64,000 nucleotides of DNA from contig CAUWAG010000018.1 in the NCBI GenBank assembly GCA_963556695.1, positions 4,464,001 through 4,528,000 on the forward strand. The letters run 5' to 3'. A model generated the notes under the pieces. It was not told the origin of the DNA. It did no database searches and saw only the letters and a list, made by a program, of their open reading frames with translations. Both the position numbers and the translations under genes were made by a program. This document shows positions 21,833 through 34,293 of this stretch, in pieces (within the stretch, counting starts at the first letter, position 1; every line of letters starts with the position of its first letter). The stretch is from Anthostomella pinea (Eukaryota > Ascomycota > Sordariomycetes > Xylariales > Xylariaceae).

Positions 21833-22718
21833 ATGGCGCAGCAAATCGAACTGCGCCAAGTAAAGGGCGGTCACGACCGCGAGGACTTGTTCAACACCCT
21901 GAATGAGTACCTGCAGCCGCAGAGTTCGACTACCGCCTCAAGTGTTGCCAGCGCTGTTGCGAACCTCCCAGTGGATAAGAACGATATTACCAGGACCTGG
22001 GACGAAGGATTCTTTTGGGGCTTCTGGAGCGATGTCATCTCTGTCGCGGAACAGATTCCGCACAATCATCCGGCCCAAGACAAGCTGGTCGCGTTCCTGA
22101 AAGAACTCAGCTCGTTGCCCGATACTGGTGTTAAAGTCTGGGATGTAAGTCACTCTAATAATTGGAGAGCGATTCACACGGTTCTGACAATAACACAAGG
22201 CGCGCGTATGGGCGGATCTGCCCCTCATGGGCGCCGCATTCCGGGAACACCTCAATGGCTCGCGAGTCTCCGGCGACGCAGAGACGCAAGCAGAAATGGA
22301 CCGTGCATGGGTGTCTTTCCACGCCTTCGAAGCGAGGGTCATCAACGCCGGATTATCACAATCTGAGACCTTCGCGATATGGATGCTACGAGCGGGATTG
22401 GAGGAAGACCAGGCCAACTCCAAGACCTTCGATCGGGACCTGATGACCGCTGCGGTCTACATCGAGTACGCGGGGCCGACCCTCCTCGATCGGCTGGCCA
22501 AGAGCCCCGAGCCGCGACTCGGTGAGCAAGACCAGCGGATGCTGAAGGGTGGCTCGTTGTTCTCCGGCAAGAGTGGTCTCACTCGTGAGAGGTGGATGTT
22601 CTGGATAGACCGGTTCCGAGAGCTGGCGGAGAAGACTACGGATGGGGAGGTGAAGCAACTAGCTCTGCATGCAGCGGATCTGATAGAAGAGGGAAGCAAG
22701 CAACGCCTGCAGGGTTGA
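21833..22718 (+). CDS. DUF3632-family protein
   Basis: Two exons (21833-22144 and 22200-22718) encode 276 residues. The 55-nt intron (GTAAGT..ACAAG) joins VKVWD to ARVWADLPLMG in frame. The sequence matches the fungal DUF3632 layout: a helical start, then W.DLPLMGAAFREHLNG, FHAFEARVINAGL, AIWMLRAGLEED and a C-terminal WIDRFRELA helix. The function of this family is unknown. It has no signal peptide and is predicted to be cytosolic. An upstream in-frame extension to 21539 exists, but the first residues look non-coding, so the ATG at 21833 (CGACATGG context) is preferred. Confidence 0.8.
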
Positions 22719-23459
22719 GAGAGAGATGGCAAGCTGGGTCCGTGGGCCATCGTGGTTCGTTGGCGTCGTTTTGTGAGCGGCACATCGTGAGGATCGACGA
22801 AGAATATTATGTATACTCGGTACACTGCCATGTACAGTCGTGTGAAGACTCTCGGACGTCAAATTTAGTTCATTGACCACCAAAATCGAGGTCTTTAATG
22901 TGCATGATTCGAGACAGTCACTGCCCTTTTCATCCTCCTTACCACATGTCTGCCTTGCTTCTATTAGACTATTCTCTCCCTTACCCCCCTGCCCCATCTT
23001 TCACCAACGACTTACGGAAACGACTCCTGTTTGTGAGCACCTCAACCAAGTTACATCTTATCTTCATATAACCTATTACCGCATTATTAATTGACATCCT
23101 TTCGTCATTTTCGCAGCCTGAGAATACCGAGCATTAAACGGGAATGTAGCTTATAGTACCCTCACATTCCATCTGGGTATTAGCAACCACAAAGCCGCTT
23201 ATCTATGGCGCATGCTTGTGGCATTTTATTCGATTAAACTTTGCGTACAGTACGAGGACCTTGATGGTTGTCGTATTTTAGGTCATCGGGGTTTGGCTTT
23301 GCCCTTGCTTTTGAAGACCTCGATAATAATATCAGACTAATGTTTTATCGGCTTACACGAACCACACTCGTCTCCAAATCTCAACGGCGCACATCGTTCT
23401 CGGCAACTTTCACACTCACATTTCTGCGAAAATTCTAGCGAGCATCCCGGTTGTCAAAA
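22719..23459. other. Intergenic, no gene seen
   Basis: Moderately AT-rich with no coding or repeat signature that I can recognise. Confidence 0.4.
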
Positions 23460-24517
23460 ATGGCGCTGGTCAACACATTCACCCTCTTCGCCCGGCTTGC
23501 TGTCGAGCTTCGCCTGATGGTTTGGGATTACTACGCTCTGCCTAAGGGCGCCGTGACGCACGTCTTCTCGCCTCCGGACGAAGACGAAACCAGCAAGGCG
23601 GGCCTCGTCTCCTAACCCATGCTGGATCCGAGCCTACTGTCGACCACGAGATGCCTGATGCAAGTCAACTGCGAAGCAAGAACCACCGTCCTTCGAGGGC
23701 GCGAGATGATCTCACCCCTGCCCGTCACGCGTTCCAGCCTACGCAACCCTAAAGAACTCTTCGCCGCCTCGGTGGCGTCTGGCTTGAAGGGCCGGTATCT
23801 CTTTGTGAACTGGAAGACCGATCTCTTTCACTTCCAGGGTGGTACTCATCTGCGCTCCCCCTTATCCTTGATGACGCCATGCTGCAGAAGATCAAGTATC
23901 TGGCATTCGACGCACGACCACCGAAAAGCAGACTCCTAACAAGTTTTGATTGGAAGAAGAAGAAGGAGTGGACACTTAAAGACGTCGTGATGGAGCCCGG
24001 ACCACCGGGTTGGGAAACAAAGTACATGGCTCTTTTCAACGACCCTCTTCTGACCATCACTGGAATCCGAACACGACTCCAAATTTCGCTGAAGTCGCTG
24101 CGTCGTTTGGTACTAGTGGTTCCATCACACCAAACCATGGTGACATCGGGGACTTTCGGTGAGTGTTGCTTCCCTGGTATTCTCAGGTCCTGAGCATAGT
24201 CACTGAAGGAGAAGGTGCGAATACTGACATCAGATGGCGCAGCCGGATGGAACGGGAAGCTCATAATTAAGCCAATATGCAATACCAACAAGCCGCCGGC
24301 ATGGCCAAGCCGCAACTGCGAATACCATCCATGGGACGGTGTTAACGGAACCTTGTTTCGGTATTGGCGACGGCACCCAGTGGAAAACCCATGCATGAAG
24401 GAGATCCGGCGAGCCCTCATCAAGTGGGTTCACGACTGGAAGGAAAACGTGGCAAAGGACGCCATGGACCTATGGGTCTCATCAGTGGAGGTGGAAATCG
24501 TGAAGGCAGGCACCTGA
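23460..24517 (+). pseudogene. 2EXR-domain protein gene with a stop and a frameshift
   Basis: ATG 23460 begins TFTLFARLAVELRLMVWDYY, the start of the fungal 2EXR domain (an F-box-like motif of unknown function). A TAA at 23613-23615 (VS-stop-PMLDPS) interrupts; CAA-to-TAA would explain it. The frame resumes with LMQVNCEART and GRYLFVNWKTDLFHFQGG, then shifts at about 23838-23850 into the frame of LILDDAMLQKIKYLAFD, which is also typical of the family. A 75-nt intron (24159-24233, GTGAGT..CATCAG) joins GTF to DGAAGWNGKL. The gene ends at TGA 24515-24517. Two independent lesions make this a pseudogene unless the assembly is wrong. Confidence 0.7.
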
Positions 24518-24777
24518 TGGAGACTGCTGCAAAGACATCATCACGCCACGGCAACGCTGACGCACAAACACAATGGGGAATAGAGCAGCCTGTGCCCTGT
24601 CTGGCTGATTGGCCATACGACTCCCACTTATCCGGCCTCAAGCATCTTGGTGGCCCTGTTGGCAACTCCAGTCAAGGTCAGGAACACGCCCTGCAGGAGA
24701 CCCTCGGCTGCAACGAACATTACGAGTCACCATAGCTGTACCCAAAGAAATCCTCTCCCCCAACTATGTTCCTTGAA

Positions 24778-24981
24778 TCAAGCAATCGGTGACATGCTAG
24801 TACCCACAGACACGACCAACACCGCAGCATACGCGGCCACCGTGGCAAGCACGTCCGTTCCAGTGGTGTTGTCAGCAAACACCGCCACGACCAGAGCAAA
24901 GAGAACTGTGGCGACAGACGCTGTGACGATGCTGGTGTTGAGGTCCCGGTGCAGCACCATGATCAGCGTTGGGACTGTCAA
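24778..24981 (-). pseudogene. C-terminal fragment of a DUF6594-like membrane protein
   Basis: Minus-strand translation gives two hydrophobic segments after LIMVLHRDLNTS: VATVLFALVVAVFAD and VLATVAAYAAVLVVSVGTS. This layout is characteristic of the end of fungal DUF6594 proteins. The upstream cytosolic part is not readable: stops appear just before the fragment. It is probably a relic left by deletion or decay. Confidence 0.55.
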
Positions 24982-25841
24982 GATGTCAGAACAGTGGCGT
25001 ATTTAGCCTTGTTGTGATTGCCGTGAGCAGCATATGTGTCATCCTGCGAGATCACATGTGATAGCTTTCAGAGGCCTTTTCACTTTCAATGTTATAAGTT
25101 AAACACTCAACCTCTAAAAGTCTCCGTACACTTTACGTTCAGTAAGCGGAGGATAGATTTATCTTGCATGGCATACGCACGGGGCGTTGACATCTGCGAC
25201 TTGACAAAGGGATGCCGGACGGAAACTGCTGGGTGGTGACAGGAGTGCTCTAGCGTTTGACTTGAACAGCTCCCTAACCTCATAGATCATAGATGCTTCC
25301 ACACTCCATTTCGTGGAGAGAAAAGTTTCCCCCGCGCAAGAGGTCTGATACGGGGTTGATGTCTAGTTCCTGGCCAGAGTCGCGGGAGGCAGACGGTGTG
25401 AGCATTACCATTAAGTGTATCATTACTAGGAATACGTAAAGGGTGAATGAAGGACCGTGGGAACCTGATGAAGTTCTGTATGCTATAGTTCTGATGAATA
25501 TCGACAGCAATCGTGTCCATGTTCTCCCTGTTCATAATAAACGGTATCTTGTATCAATCTGGATTGCCATGAAGTCTACTGTCTGCGAAGCGGGCATCCC
25601 AACCGCCTTGGAATGACCGCGAAGGAAGCGCCTTTTGCCATCCCGGAACTCCTCTGCTCACAAAACAGGGGTATTCTATCCTTACGCCGAAAAACAACAA
25701 GGAAACATTGTATTCCCACACCATACAAACAAGGTAGCAACAAGATTCAGTCTATGCCGAAGGGTCTGCTCCGAGGCAAGCGATGCTCGTCGGTTAGACG
25801 AACAAATGAACGGATGAGCACGGGACAACAACCAAACGCTG
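24982..25841. other. Intergenic, no supported gene
   Basis: Short frames only. A minus-strand frame at 25510-25280 has a hydrophobic start but no family match. Confidence 0.4.
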
Positions 25842-28120
25842 CTAAGTAGAGATTGCTTGTCTGCTCGTCGCCCATTCCTGCAGGACAGTAGGGCCCTGGA
25901 CCGCAGGCTCGTCAGCACGTCCAGTGAGTATGGCACGACAAGCCTCGAGCCGTGCATTGAACAGCCCATCCTTATCGGTGGTGTAGTACAACGCGTCCAA
26001 GACCTCTAGCACACTCAATCCTCGGGCATTGCGCACGTGAGGGTTGGCGCCCAAGTCCAGCAGAACTTTCAGGGCTAGTTTCTGGCCGGATCTCGCGGAG
26101 AGATGGAGAGCTGTCTCCCCTTGGCGGTTCCGTGCCTCGATTTTGGCGCCCGACTTGACGAGTCTCTGGATGATGTTCTCAGTCTCCTCCTTCTCCCATC
26201 GGAACTCGTCGCGCCCGTGGAGAACAAAGGCCATCAGAGGGGTGCGTCCGTCCTTGTCATAATGATTGACATCGACTTTGTAGAATAGCAGTCCTTCCAG
26301 ATACTGCAGTCGGGGGCTAGGATGTTTTGCCCGGGGGCTTTGCGGCAAATCTTCCTCTCCACTGAACTTGCGTTTTTTCGGCTGTTTCGAGCCGGCACTT
26401 GAAGTTCGGGAGGGCCCAAGGTCTAGTTTGGCTTCGGCAAGACAGTGGAACCCATTCCTCCCGCTTGCATCTTCTATTGATGGATTTGGGAGATCAGCGC
26501 TCATAGCGCTGGTGACAACCTTCAAAAGCTCACAATGGGAAGCGAGCTGCGAATCTTCTCTGCTGTCAAACGGGACCCTGGTTGTACGTTGTGTGCTGTT
26601 CCCCTGGCCGTGGTTAATTGCGTTCGTGGTATCGACACGGAGCATTGTATGGAGCTGATTGGCGTCGTAGTCTTGTCTCGAGGCTCGAGCAGCCATCGGC
26701 TTCTCCCCGAACGCATCGCGGCGGTTCAGCAGATTGAGATCGAAGGCAAGACGTGGAAAGCGTGCCGAATCCGTCATGTTTCGTCGCAGCACGTGGAAGA
26801 AGCTACGCCCATAGACATCGGTCGCGAGCACGTTGAACTCAGTGCTTCTGATTGCCTCGAGAAGATGGTCTAACCGGGATCCCTCTTGGTACCAGGACTG
26901 ATGAAGCACGTGTAGGAACGTTTGGCCGGCTGTGTTTGCATCATAAACCGGCAAATTTGATCGCATTAAGGCTTCGCCGACGAGGTGTAAGAACGAATCC
27001 TGATAGCCTTCGGTGGCAAGATAATGGAACACTGTGTTGCCAAACGCGTCTTTCACAGCGAGGTTTGGGTTCGAAATGTCGAGAAGATTACCGAGCCTTG
27101 TCCATATAGCCTGTGTCGGCTGGACTTGATCACGAGTCCTGCACCAGCAACTTCCACCATCGTGAGCAAATAATCCGGCAGTGCATAGGCGTCCTTGTGC
27201 AAACAGTTCGATATTCAGGAAGTCGCCGGGGACTGCATGTTTAGAGTCGCGCTCATGCCCGATGACCGAGACGTCGGCGGGGTAGAACTGCTCTGAGCGT
27301 GGTCGGAACTGAATGTCTGGAAAAGCGCCCGGCGAAAAGGTTGATGATTGGTTGGCGTCGGTATTGGTTGGGAAAGTGTACTGTTTCAAGATCCGAAGAG
27401 CGTTCTTGGCTTGTCTCGGGGTCACAGATGAAAGCTTCTGTCGTATGCTGTTACTCATGCTGATATCAGTGGAATTGGTCAGACCAGTCCCCTGTCTAGA
27501 GGCATTGCGGCGACTGAGGAGCCAAGGCGCAAACCGGGGCATTGCCATCTCATCGTAGGCCGAGGGGAAAGAGTCCTGATCGGGACTGAAGTGTGTGGCA
27601 GCTGTCCCGTATACGGATGGGTCAATTGGCGAATCGTCTACCGGCTCGAACGACGGATAGTCAGAATAAGCGAGGGTGATGCCGTCAAGAGATTCCTCTT
27701 TGGGATATAACGGTTCATCGGGACTCCTTGCGGCATGCTGAGCTGGCCGCCGCGGACAGTGCTTGGCGCGGCGGCTGTTCTTCAGTCCAGCAATACGCCT
27801 CTTCTCGTCCTCCTCATCTTTGGGGCGCATCCATCGAGGATCGTTTCCAAGAAGGTTGTTCTTGATCTTATTGGCAGCATCCTTGCTGTAAACGCACATG
27901 CATGTCAGCGGCTGGAACAGGGCGACGAGCAGCAGGGGAGCTGGCAAAGAACGCACCCAGGCTTCCAAACTTCATTACCCAGAAGACTCAGGATGTTGTC
28001 AAAGGGCAGCCTGGTATAGACGTAAAGTCGGACAAGTCTCCGACTCCGATCCTCTGTCCAGTCTTTGGGACGGCCCCCTCTGTTCGTCGAACTGGTCGTG
28101 GTGGGCGAGGCCGAATCCAT
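25842..28120 (-). CDS. Clr5-like N-terminal domain plus ankyrin repeats
   Basis: Two exons (28120-27957 and 27885-25842) encode 735 residues. The 71-nt intron (GTGCGT..TTTACAG) joins EVWKPG to KDAANKIKNN in frame. The first 90 residues (GRPKDWTEDRSRRLVRLY, LLGNDPRWMRPKDEEDEKRR) match the basic helical domain seen at the start of many fungal ankyrin proteins, similar to Clr5. The middle is Ser/Pro-rich and low in known domains. Ankyrin units cluster at about residues 310-420 (NTVFHYLATEGYQDSFLHL, TFLHVLHQSW) and 600-690 (DGRTPLMAFVL, QGETALHLSARSGQKLAL, LGANPHVRN). It is likely nuclear or cytosolic, with a protein-binding role. The partner is unknown. Confidence 0.8.
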
Positions 28121-31068
28121 GCTGGTGTCTTGAGCTGCGGGCCGGTGTACGATTCAATGTACGATCCAATGCCCCCGGATTACGATGCGGGGAATTGGGG
28201 TTGCAGAAGCAATGTGGAATGGACGAAAGAAGCTCGCCTCCTCAGGGGGGATCCAGCCGGTTAAGAAGGAATGGACTCATTGTACACGAGGCTGGCGGTT
28301 ACGAGGGACCGGATAGCTCTTGTAAGAAAGCGGCACACGGCCGGCTAGCAGGTCGCGTCGGGGCTGTTCCCAAGCAGCCCAGGGTGGCAGGGTGGATGTG
28401 GATGTGATGCTGGCTTGTGGTGGAGATGCCAGACGTGGGAGGGACACAGAGGGAGGGGTGTTACAGTGGGAGGCGCCATTTCGACGGCCTAGCATGCGGC
28501 GGCATGGATGAGTCGCAGGGGTATATCCAATCATGACCGTGATCATCTCACACAGCTCGGCCGGATTGAGATGTCTGTTAGTGCACGAAGTCTCTGGCGG
28601 TAAAACCAACTGAGGGCTGGATTGCGGCTGACTTGATTATTGACATGATAGGAGTCGAGCTCACACCAACAGTAGTCCAATTTATGTGGTGCGTGATTCG
28701 ACGCACCTACAGGCCATCGACCCTCAATAGCAGATCGACTCGGGTGTCTCGTACGCTTCGACGCCAGCGATCAACGTCAGATTTTCAGCCCATGTGTAGG
28801 ACTCGAGAAGTAACAAGTTACCACTAGGCAACAACCTTGAACGAAACACCAGCCTCAAATGAATCGAAGCCTGGGCTGTATCTCCTCATTTGGCGGACAA
28901 TGACGTAAAACTTGTCTGGTCGACATGCCTCGAGCCTCGTCGATGTGATCAAGGCGCAAGGGTGTCGATGGGTGCATGTCCACAGTAGGTTGTGGCTGAG
29001 TTTGTGGTGCCGCTGCCGCTGCCGATGCACGGAATGTTGGTGCTGCTGCTGCTACCACTGCTAATGCTGCGTGGCTGAGTCGCTTCTATACCTGAGTGGA
29101 GTTGGTACGAGCGTCACTAACGGCCCACATTGCAGGCTGTGCACCAATCACCCGCCAGCGCAGGAATGAAGTGTAGAAACTGGGTCGCCCGCCGCGGGCC
29201 GCTCCAGACCTGCTCTCTTTCAACAACCAGACCGCGAACCAACTGTCGGCACCAATTCCCGTGGAAACTTCCCATTATATGCCTGACGACATGAACATAC
29301 GAGCTACCGCAAGGCAATTCAAGGCAATCAATTGTCTGGCAGTCGTCAATGCGAACAATCTCTGGTCGCGCCGGTGCTAGTCGCTGATCTGATCTCGGCT
29401 CTCTCTGGCTCGGGCTGTCTATTCCTCTATGAGCAGAGATCAACTTGGGATGGACCCTTTCCAAGTGCAGCAATGTTGCAGAGCAAGGTCAATCGCACCT
29501 AGCAGCGAGGCCGCCCAGACAGACCGGAGGACCCCGCCGCACAGAGTAGAGAGTCACCATCTGGAATTGGGGGCCGTCTTGGTAGTTATCAGCGACTTGG
29601 GACCTCTCTACCAGATACGGCCGTCATTCCCTGCACATTATCGAAGCTGATGCGCTTGCTGCCTTCCATTGGGTACGGCTTAGAGCTGCTTGAAGCCGTT
29701 GAAGAAGAACCCTTGGCTTGAAAGTCAATTGACATGCCTTCATCATACAAGCTTTTGGAGCAAGCCAACACAGTTTCCCTTGGTTGCTGTCCGTTCACCG
29801 GGTTTTCGGAGACAACCAGAATCGTGAATGGTTGTACAAAGACAGATGCGACACGTTGCCAACCAGGGCCGAGTGTATCGTCAACCCCAGATCGGGGAAG
29901 TTGCAATTGATGGAGCCGACACGGCCTGGTATCTACGAACCAAGATGTCATCATCCCTTTGTGTCATCCCTGGAGTAGGCGATTGACGAGCCATCGTCAT
30001 TTTTCTACTTTATTATCCACGTTTATTCGCCACCAACCGTACACACTGGTGCGCGCCCGGCGGCTCGTCTTGACGTCTCGTTTTGTTTCATCCCAACATG
30101 CAAAGTAGATCATACTGCCAAGCTTATTTGTCGCAGCATCTACGATGGTCTAACCTCCATGACTTGCAGATACAAACATTTTTCTGCAAAGTTGCTTACA
30201 TTATTCGACTTCTGACATTGACTTATCAGGGGGGTGCCTCCAGCAAGTCGCGGAGCCTCCTTGTGCGGCTTTCCAGCACATTGAATCTCAATTCTGGTCT
30301 CGGCGCCTAGACTCTCGTCCAGACAACGCATCGTCACCTGCTGCTGACATCCGCGGCAATCGGCACTCTCTGCATGTTTTTCGATTTCTTATTTTCCCCG
30401 TCGCCTGTCCCGGGGCTGTGACACGGGGCCGTGAGTCGCCACAACATCCCCATCGCCAGAGTAGTCGGAGATTGCGCCGTCGTCAATTCCAGCCGCTGCT
30501 GACATACGCGGCAATTGACGCTCATTGCATGTTTTTCGAGTTCATGGTTCCCCATCATCTGCTCTCGGGCTGCCGTATGGCGCAGGTATCGCCACACATC
30601 GCCGTTGAAGTCGGAGATTACATCCGTCGTCAATTCCACCCTAGGGTTGTCCTTGCAAACAACTTGTTATCACCCATCCCGATCATAGGTGATTCTTTCG
30701 GTGGACAAGCGTATGACTCTGGCTTTTTCTACTTTCATGGAGGTCGACGTGGCAGGAGCACCCGCCGCTCTGTACCAGCGTCAATAATGAGGGTTGATCA
30801 TGTATAAGAGCGTGTCTTCGCGCTGGTGAGCAACGCAAACATTGGATTCGCAGCTCTCATCCTCTATCATCTTAGACTACTGCTCCCATACGCTTCGCCC
30901 TCAAGTCACCAGATATCTCTCTACTCGCAAAGAACTTCATCATCTTAGTCATCGAGCAAGCTCTCTGGTTCCTACCAACATAGCCAACAAACACTCTATC
31001 CTGATATCATTCGAGCTTTCACTCGCATTTCCTCGACCTTATCACCCGATCGTAACAACTTCGGCACC
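28121..31068. other. Long intergenic stretch (2.9 kb)
   Basis: No supported gene. A minus-strand frame at 29954-29589 (121 codons) and others have no family features. A tandem duplication at 30341-30649 is listed separately. The last 250 bp are CT-rich, as in fungal promoters. Confidence 0.4.
30341..30649 (+). repeat. Two diverged tandem copies of a 155-bp unit
   Basis: The unit begins CTGCTGACATCCGCGGCAAT at 30341 and CTGCTGACATACGCGGCAAT at 30496. Shared landmarks are TGCATGTTTTTCGA, CGCCACA, GTCGGAGATT and CGTCGTCAATTCCA in the same order. No coding potential is shared. Confidence 0.8.
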
Positions 31069-31372
31069 ATGCCTCACAACACCTCGAGCTCTTCCCCCGC
31101 CTACGGGTCTGCTAGGTTGGTCTCTTCTGTCGCCGCACCCGCCTCTCGCCCACACTAACATCTATAGTTCTTCATCCCGAAGGGACCCCTCATACTCCTC
31201 CTCATCCCGCCGCACCTCCGAGGGCCAGTCCAGGACCTCCACCTACACACACACAGTCGTTCCGACGGAGAGATTCTACGTCACCGGCCAGTCTTCCGGC
31301 AAGTCGAGCGCCTCCATGAGCCGAAAGCTTGACGCTTGGGATTCGCGCTGGGCTGATGCATCGCGCCGCTGA
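31069..31372 (+). CDS. Small Ser/Tyr-rich hypothetical protein (83 residues)
   Basis: Two exons (31069-31115, 31168-31372). The 52-nt intron has GTTGGT at the donor, a CTAAC branch site and TATAG at the acceptor, and joins the halves in frame. The product starts MPHNTSSSSPAYGSA, continues with Ser/Arg repeats (SRRDPSYSSSSRRTSEG), then a better-defined end (TVVPTERFYVTGQSSGKS, LDAWDSRWADASRR). It has no signal peptide. The CT-rich leader upstream supports expression. The family is not recognised; small Ser-rich proteins of this type are common and often lineage-specific. Confidence 0.6.
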
Positions 31373-33053
31373 TGGATGACCACACCGGGGTCCGCTGGCC
31401 TCGGTAAGAAGAGCAGATAAGGTGTACCATTAGCTAGTTGTACGAGTAGATGATTATGATACCTCACCTGCCTTGACAAACCACTTGCATGCATGCCGCT
31501 TGTGCTCCGGGACCGATTATCGACTCTTGCCCGTGACCGATCCACTTTTAGCCGGAAGAGGTCCGGGTACCTAATGCAAGCTTTCTGTCTCCCACCGGCG
31601 CCCCGCAGTCCCCTTGCAGAAGTGACATACTGGTGGGCGAAATAGGTAGCCTTGTATCTCCGTCAAAGCGTATGCCAATCAGGACACTCCGCATTTGTTT
31701 GCCTCACACCTTACTCTAGCGGCCGTTGAGTTCACGTCACTAGCCAGCCTATTGACGTTCGAACTTTACTCTGCCGGCATCCAAGCGCTCGGCTCAGACC
31801 CGGTCTCGAGGCTGTATTTTCCTTCGTCCACATCATGTGTAAATCATCCGTGTAACCTGGTGGGCATTGGATCAGCGCGATCTGATGTGTCCCGACTGCG
31901 GTGGGCTCGGGTATCGGCCGACTTTCGATATGGTACCCACGAACCGGGCGCAAGGCCGTGGGCATATTTCAACGTCTATGTAGTACGGCTCCGTCGGGCT
32001 GCCGAACGTCTAGTATTACGGTTCATCGGCATCAGCACCTTCCCGGCCCCCGATGCAGGCTTATGTAACCAATCAACGGAAGACCTACACGATGAACCGG
32101 TAGAACCTTGGAATGAACCAGCTGCACATGGACAGCCGCCTTCTGCACAACCAGAACGCCTCATGCGATGTACCGGAGAGAATTGCGAGGAGCCAAGGAC
32201 GTTCTGCATGTGTGGCGTGTGACAGCGCGTCACACATGCATTGATATGATGGCTTCTGATCTTACACAAGTACCAAGGTCGTCTGTAGGACCGCGGAATA
32301 TCTCTGCTTCGTCATTGCCAGCACCGGCTGACTGTCCCGCGACCAGGTGCGGACCGATTTCATGCATATAGGGTATCCGGCTGTGTGCCTAGCCTGCTCG
32401 TGGTAGCGTGGGCATAAGTGCACCGATGTTGTTCCAACTTCCACGCGTCCAGGTAGTCAGGTAGTAGCGTATCGTGCGGATGTCTTAGCTGATCCAAGGC
32501 CGGCTCCTATTACGTAGGACGGATGAGTCCTGACCTGATGATGATGGAAAGTGATATCTGGAGCACAGCAGAAAGTAGAAGACATGTCCGACGTGTTACC
32601 AAACACATGTGATTAGTACCAGACAAGTCATGCCTGATGTGTTGCCTGACAGGCGACCAAGATTCAGCTACCAGGGTAGGCACCATGGCAAAACCGCCGG
32701 GGATTACTACGAACCCATGCCTTCGGGGTGGCTGACACCCCTGACGAGCAGGAGATCGCACAGCACCAACGTCGACAGTACCTGAAAGTCATCACCACAC
32801 CATTCGATCTGGCTTTGCTGTTCTGGGTAATTCCCCCTATGGTTTTCAGACGAATATCTCGTCGAGTATCAGTGGGTAAAAGCACAGAAAAGGCCCCTGC
32901 GGCAAAGACTCGGTAGTAATCCCCGAAGCAACATATCATACAGTCCGTATCGTAAACTCATGCAAGAGAACGGCATCCCTCTCTGCCAGTATCGCAGTGT
33001 CTCTCCCAGAGACCGGTCACCCTGCAATATCACTGCAAAGTCGCTCATTTCGA
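31373..33053. other. Intergenic (1.7 kb), no supported gene
   Basis: A plus-strand frame at 31695-32222 lacks an ATG near its start and family features. Another at 32728-32916 (62 codons) is also unsupported. It includes the 3' flank of the frataxin gene. Confidence 0.4.
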
Positions 33054-33717
33054 TCAGACCGGCGGCACTATCGGATCGATTCCCGTTTCCTCGACCAGCA
33101 ATTCCGTCAGGGAAGTGCCGTCTCGAAGGTAGTACCAGCCGCCCGAGGCCGTGTCCTGCTTCTGATCTTGGCCTTCGCTAAGGACCACGTAATCGTACCG
33201 CTTCGGGCCGGACTTGGGCGACGACAGCCATATCTGCTTGTTGGGCGGCTGCTTGTTGAGGACGTACTCGCCGATTTCGGGGATGTTGACGTGCATGACA
33301 CCGGCCTGGGGTCGAGATGGGGTTAGCGATGGCAGAGGCTGGAGTGACTGCGGTAGTGAAAGCAGTATGGGACGGCCAGAGGCGCGAACTTACGCTGTAC
33401 TCGACGTCAATGTGTCCACTGTCATCCTGCTGCTTCTCGTACTGCGCCAGAAGTTGATCGAGGTAGTCGTCGGCCAGCTCGTGGTACTCGGCGTCGGTCA
33501 AGTCGGCGGGGCGGGCCGCCTTCAAGACGTCAGGCTCCAGAGGCTTGGCAAGCTGCGGGCTGGTAGAGAAGTGGCTTCGGAACGTCAGACGCGCGGCGGC
33601 GGTGTTCGATGCTCTCGAGAACGGCATGCGGTAGGTGGCAGAAGAGGCAGCGAGGCCGCGGGCTGTGAGGCCGCGACTGGCCAGTCGACCGAGCTTCGCG
33701 ATGTAGTTGCGGGTCAT
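33054..33717 (-). CDS. YFH1: Frataxin, mitochondrial iron-sulfur cluster assembly protein
   Basis: Two exons (33717-33394 and 33305-33054) encode 191 residues. The 88-nt intron (GTAAGT..CCCCAG) joins IDVEYS to [10 protein letters not shown]. The N-terminus is basic and Ser/Arg-rich ([20 protein letters not shown]), a typical mitochondrial targeting sequence. The acidic first helix ([18 protein letters not shown]) gives the iron-binding ridge. The conserved beta-sheet has [20 protein letters not shown] and YDYV. Frataxin binds the Isu/Nfs1 complex in the matrix and stimulates persulfide transfer for cluster assembly. All expected regions are present and the length fits fungal orthologues, so this is an intact housekeeping gene. 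Confidence 0.96.
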
Positions 33718-34293
33718 GGTGGATGTCGAGAATGGATTTAACGGTGGAAGAATGGGCGTCAATCGAGGGTGGGAAGTCGAGAGCTATCAGCGCTCTACAG
33801 TGGTGATTCACAGCATGTCAGAAGAGCATTGTACATATGTTCGTAGTCCGATGTTGTCAGTGTTTAGAGAGGCAGAGAGGTCGGGCGTCTGTCAGGTCTG
33901 TGAGACTGAAGCTCCAGCTCCAGCTACGACAGCCCCACAATCCCGTCACTCCGGGAAAGCTCGATGAGACGGGAGCTTGGACGTCGGCACTTGCAGCTTC
34001 CCCGCCGAAGCTTCGTATTCCTGCAGGGTGGCCCAAGCTTCTCTCAACTCGTTTATCACATCTCCCCCTTATCGCAATGATAGAGTCAACTCCGACGGTA
34101 GGTGATGACTTGGGTGAATCACCGAAGCAGATTGGCCATGTTTCTAACCTTGACGCCTTCTCACTTCCTTACATCCTCCTGTATGATGGAGGTCGACACC
34201 TACAAACAGGAAAGACCCAACCAGCATCTACACGATTTGCACATACTAGAAACACCCCGTAACACACCCAAGGTCCGGCCCTCTTTCCTGCGA
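33718..34293. other. Intergenic between frataxin and the MYND gene
   Basis: No coding signature. It holds the frataxin promoter (minus strand, adjacent to 33717) and the 3' end of the MYND gene. Confidence 0.4.

Noticed and set aside
29589..29954. Minus-strand frame of 121 codons
   Set aside because: Mixed composition but no family motif or gene signals.
31695..32222. Open frame of 175 codons on the plus strand
   Set aside because: No ATG at its start, no domain, no splice-supported extension.
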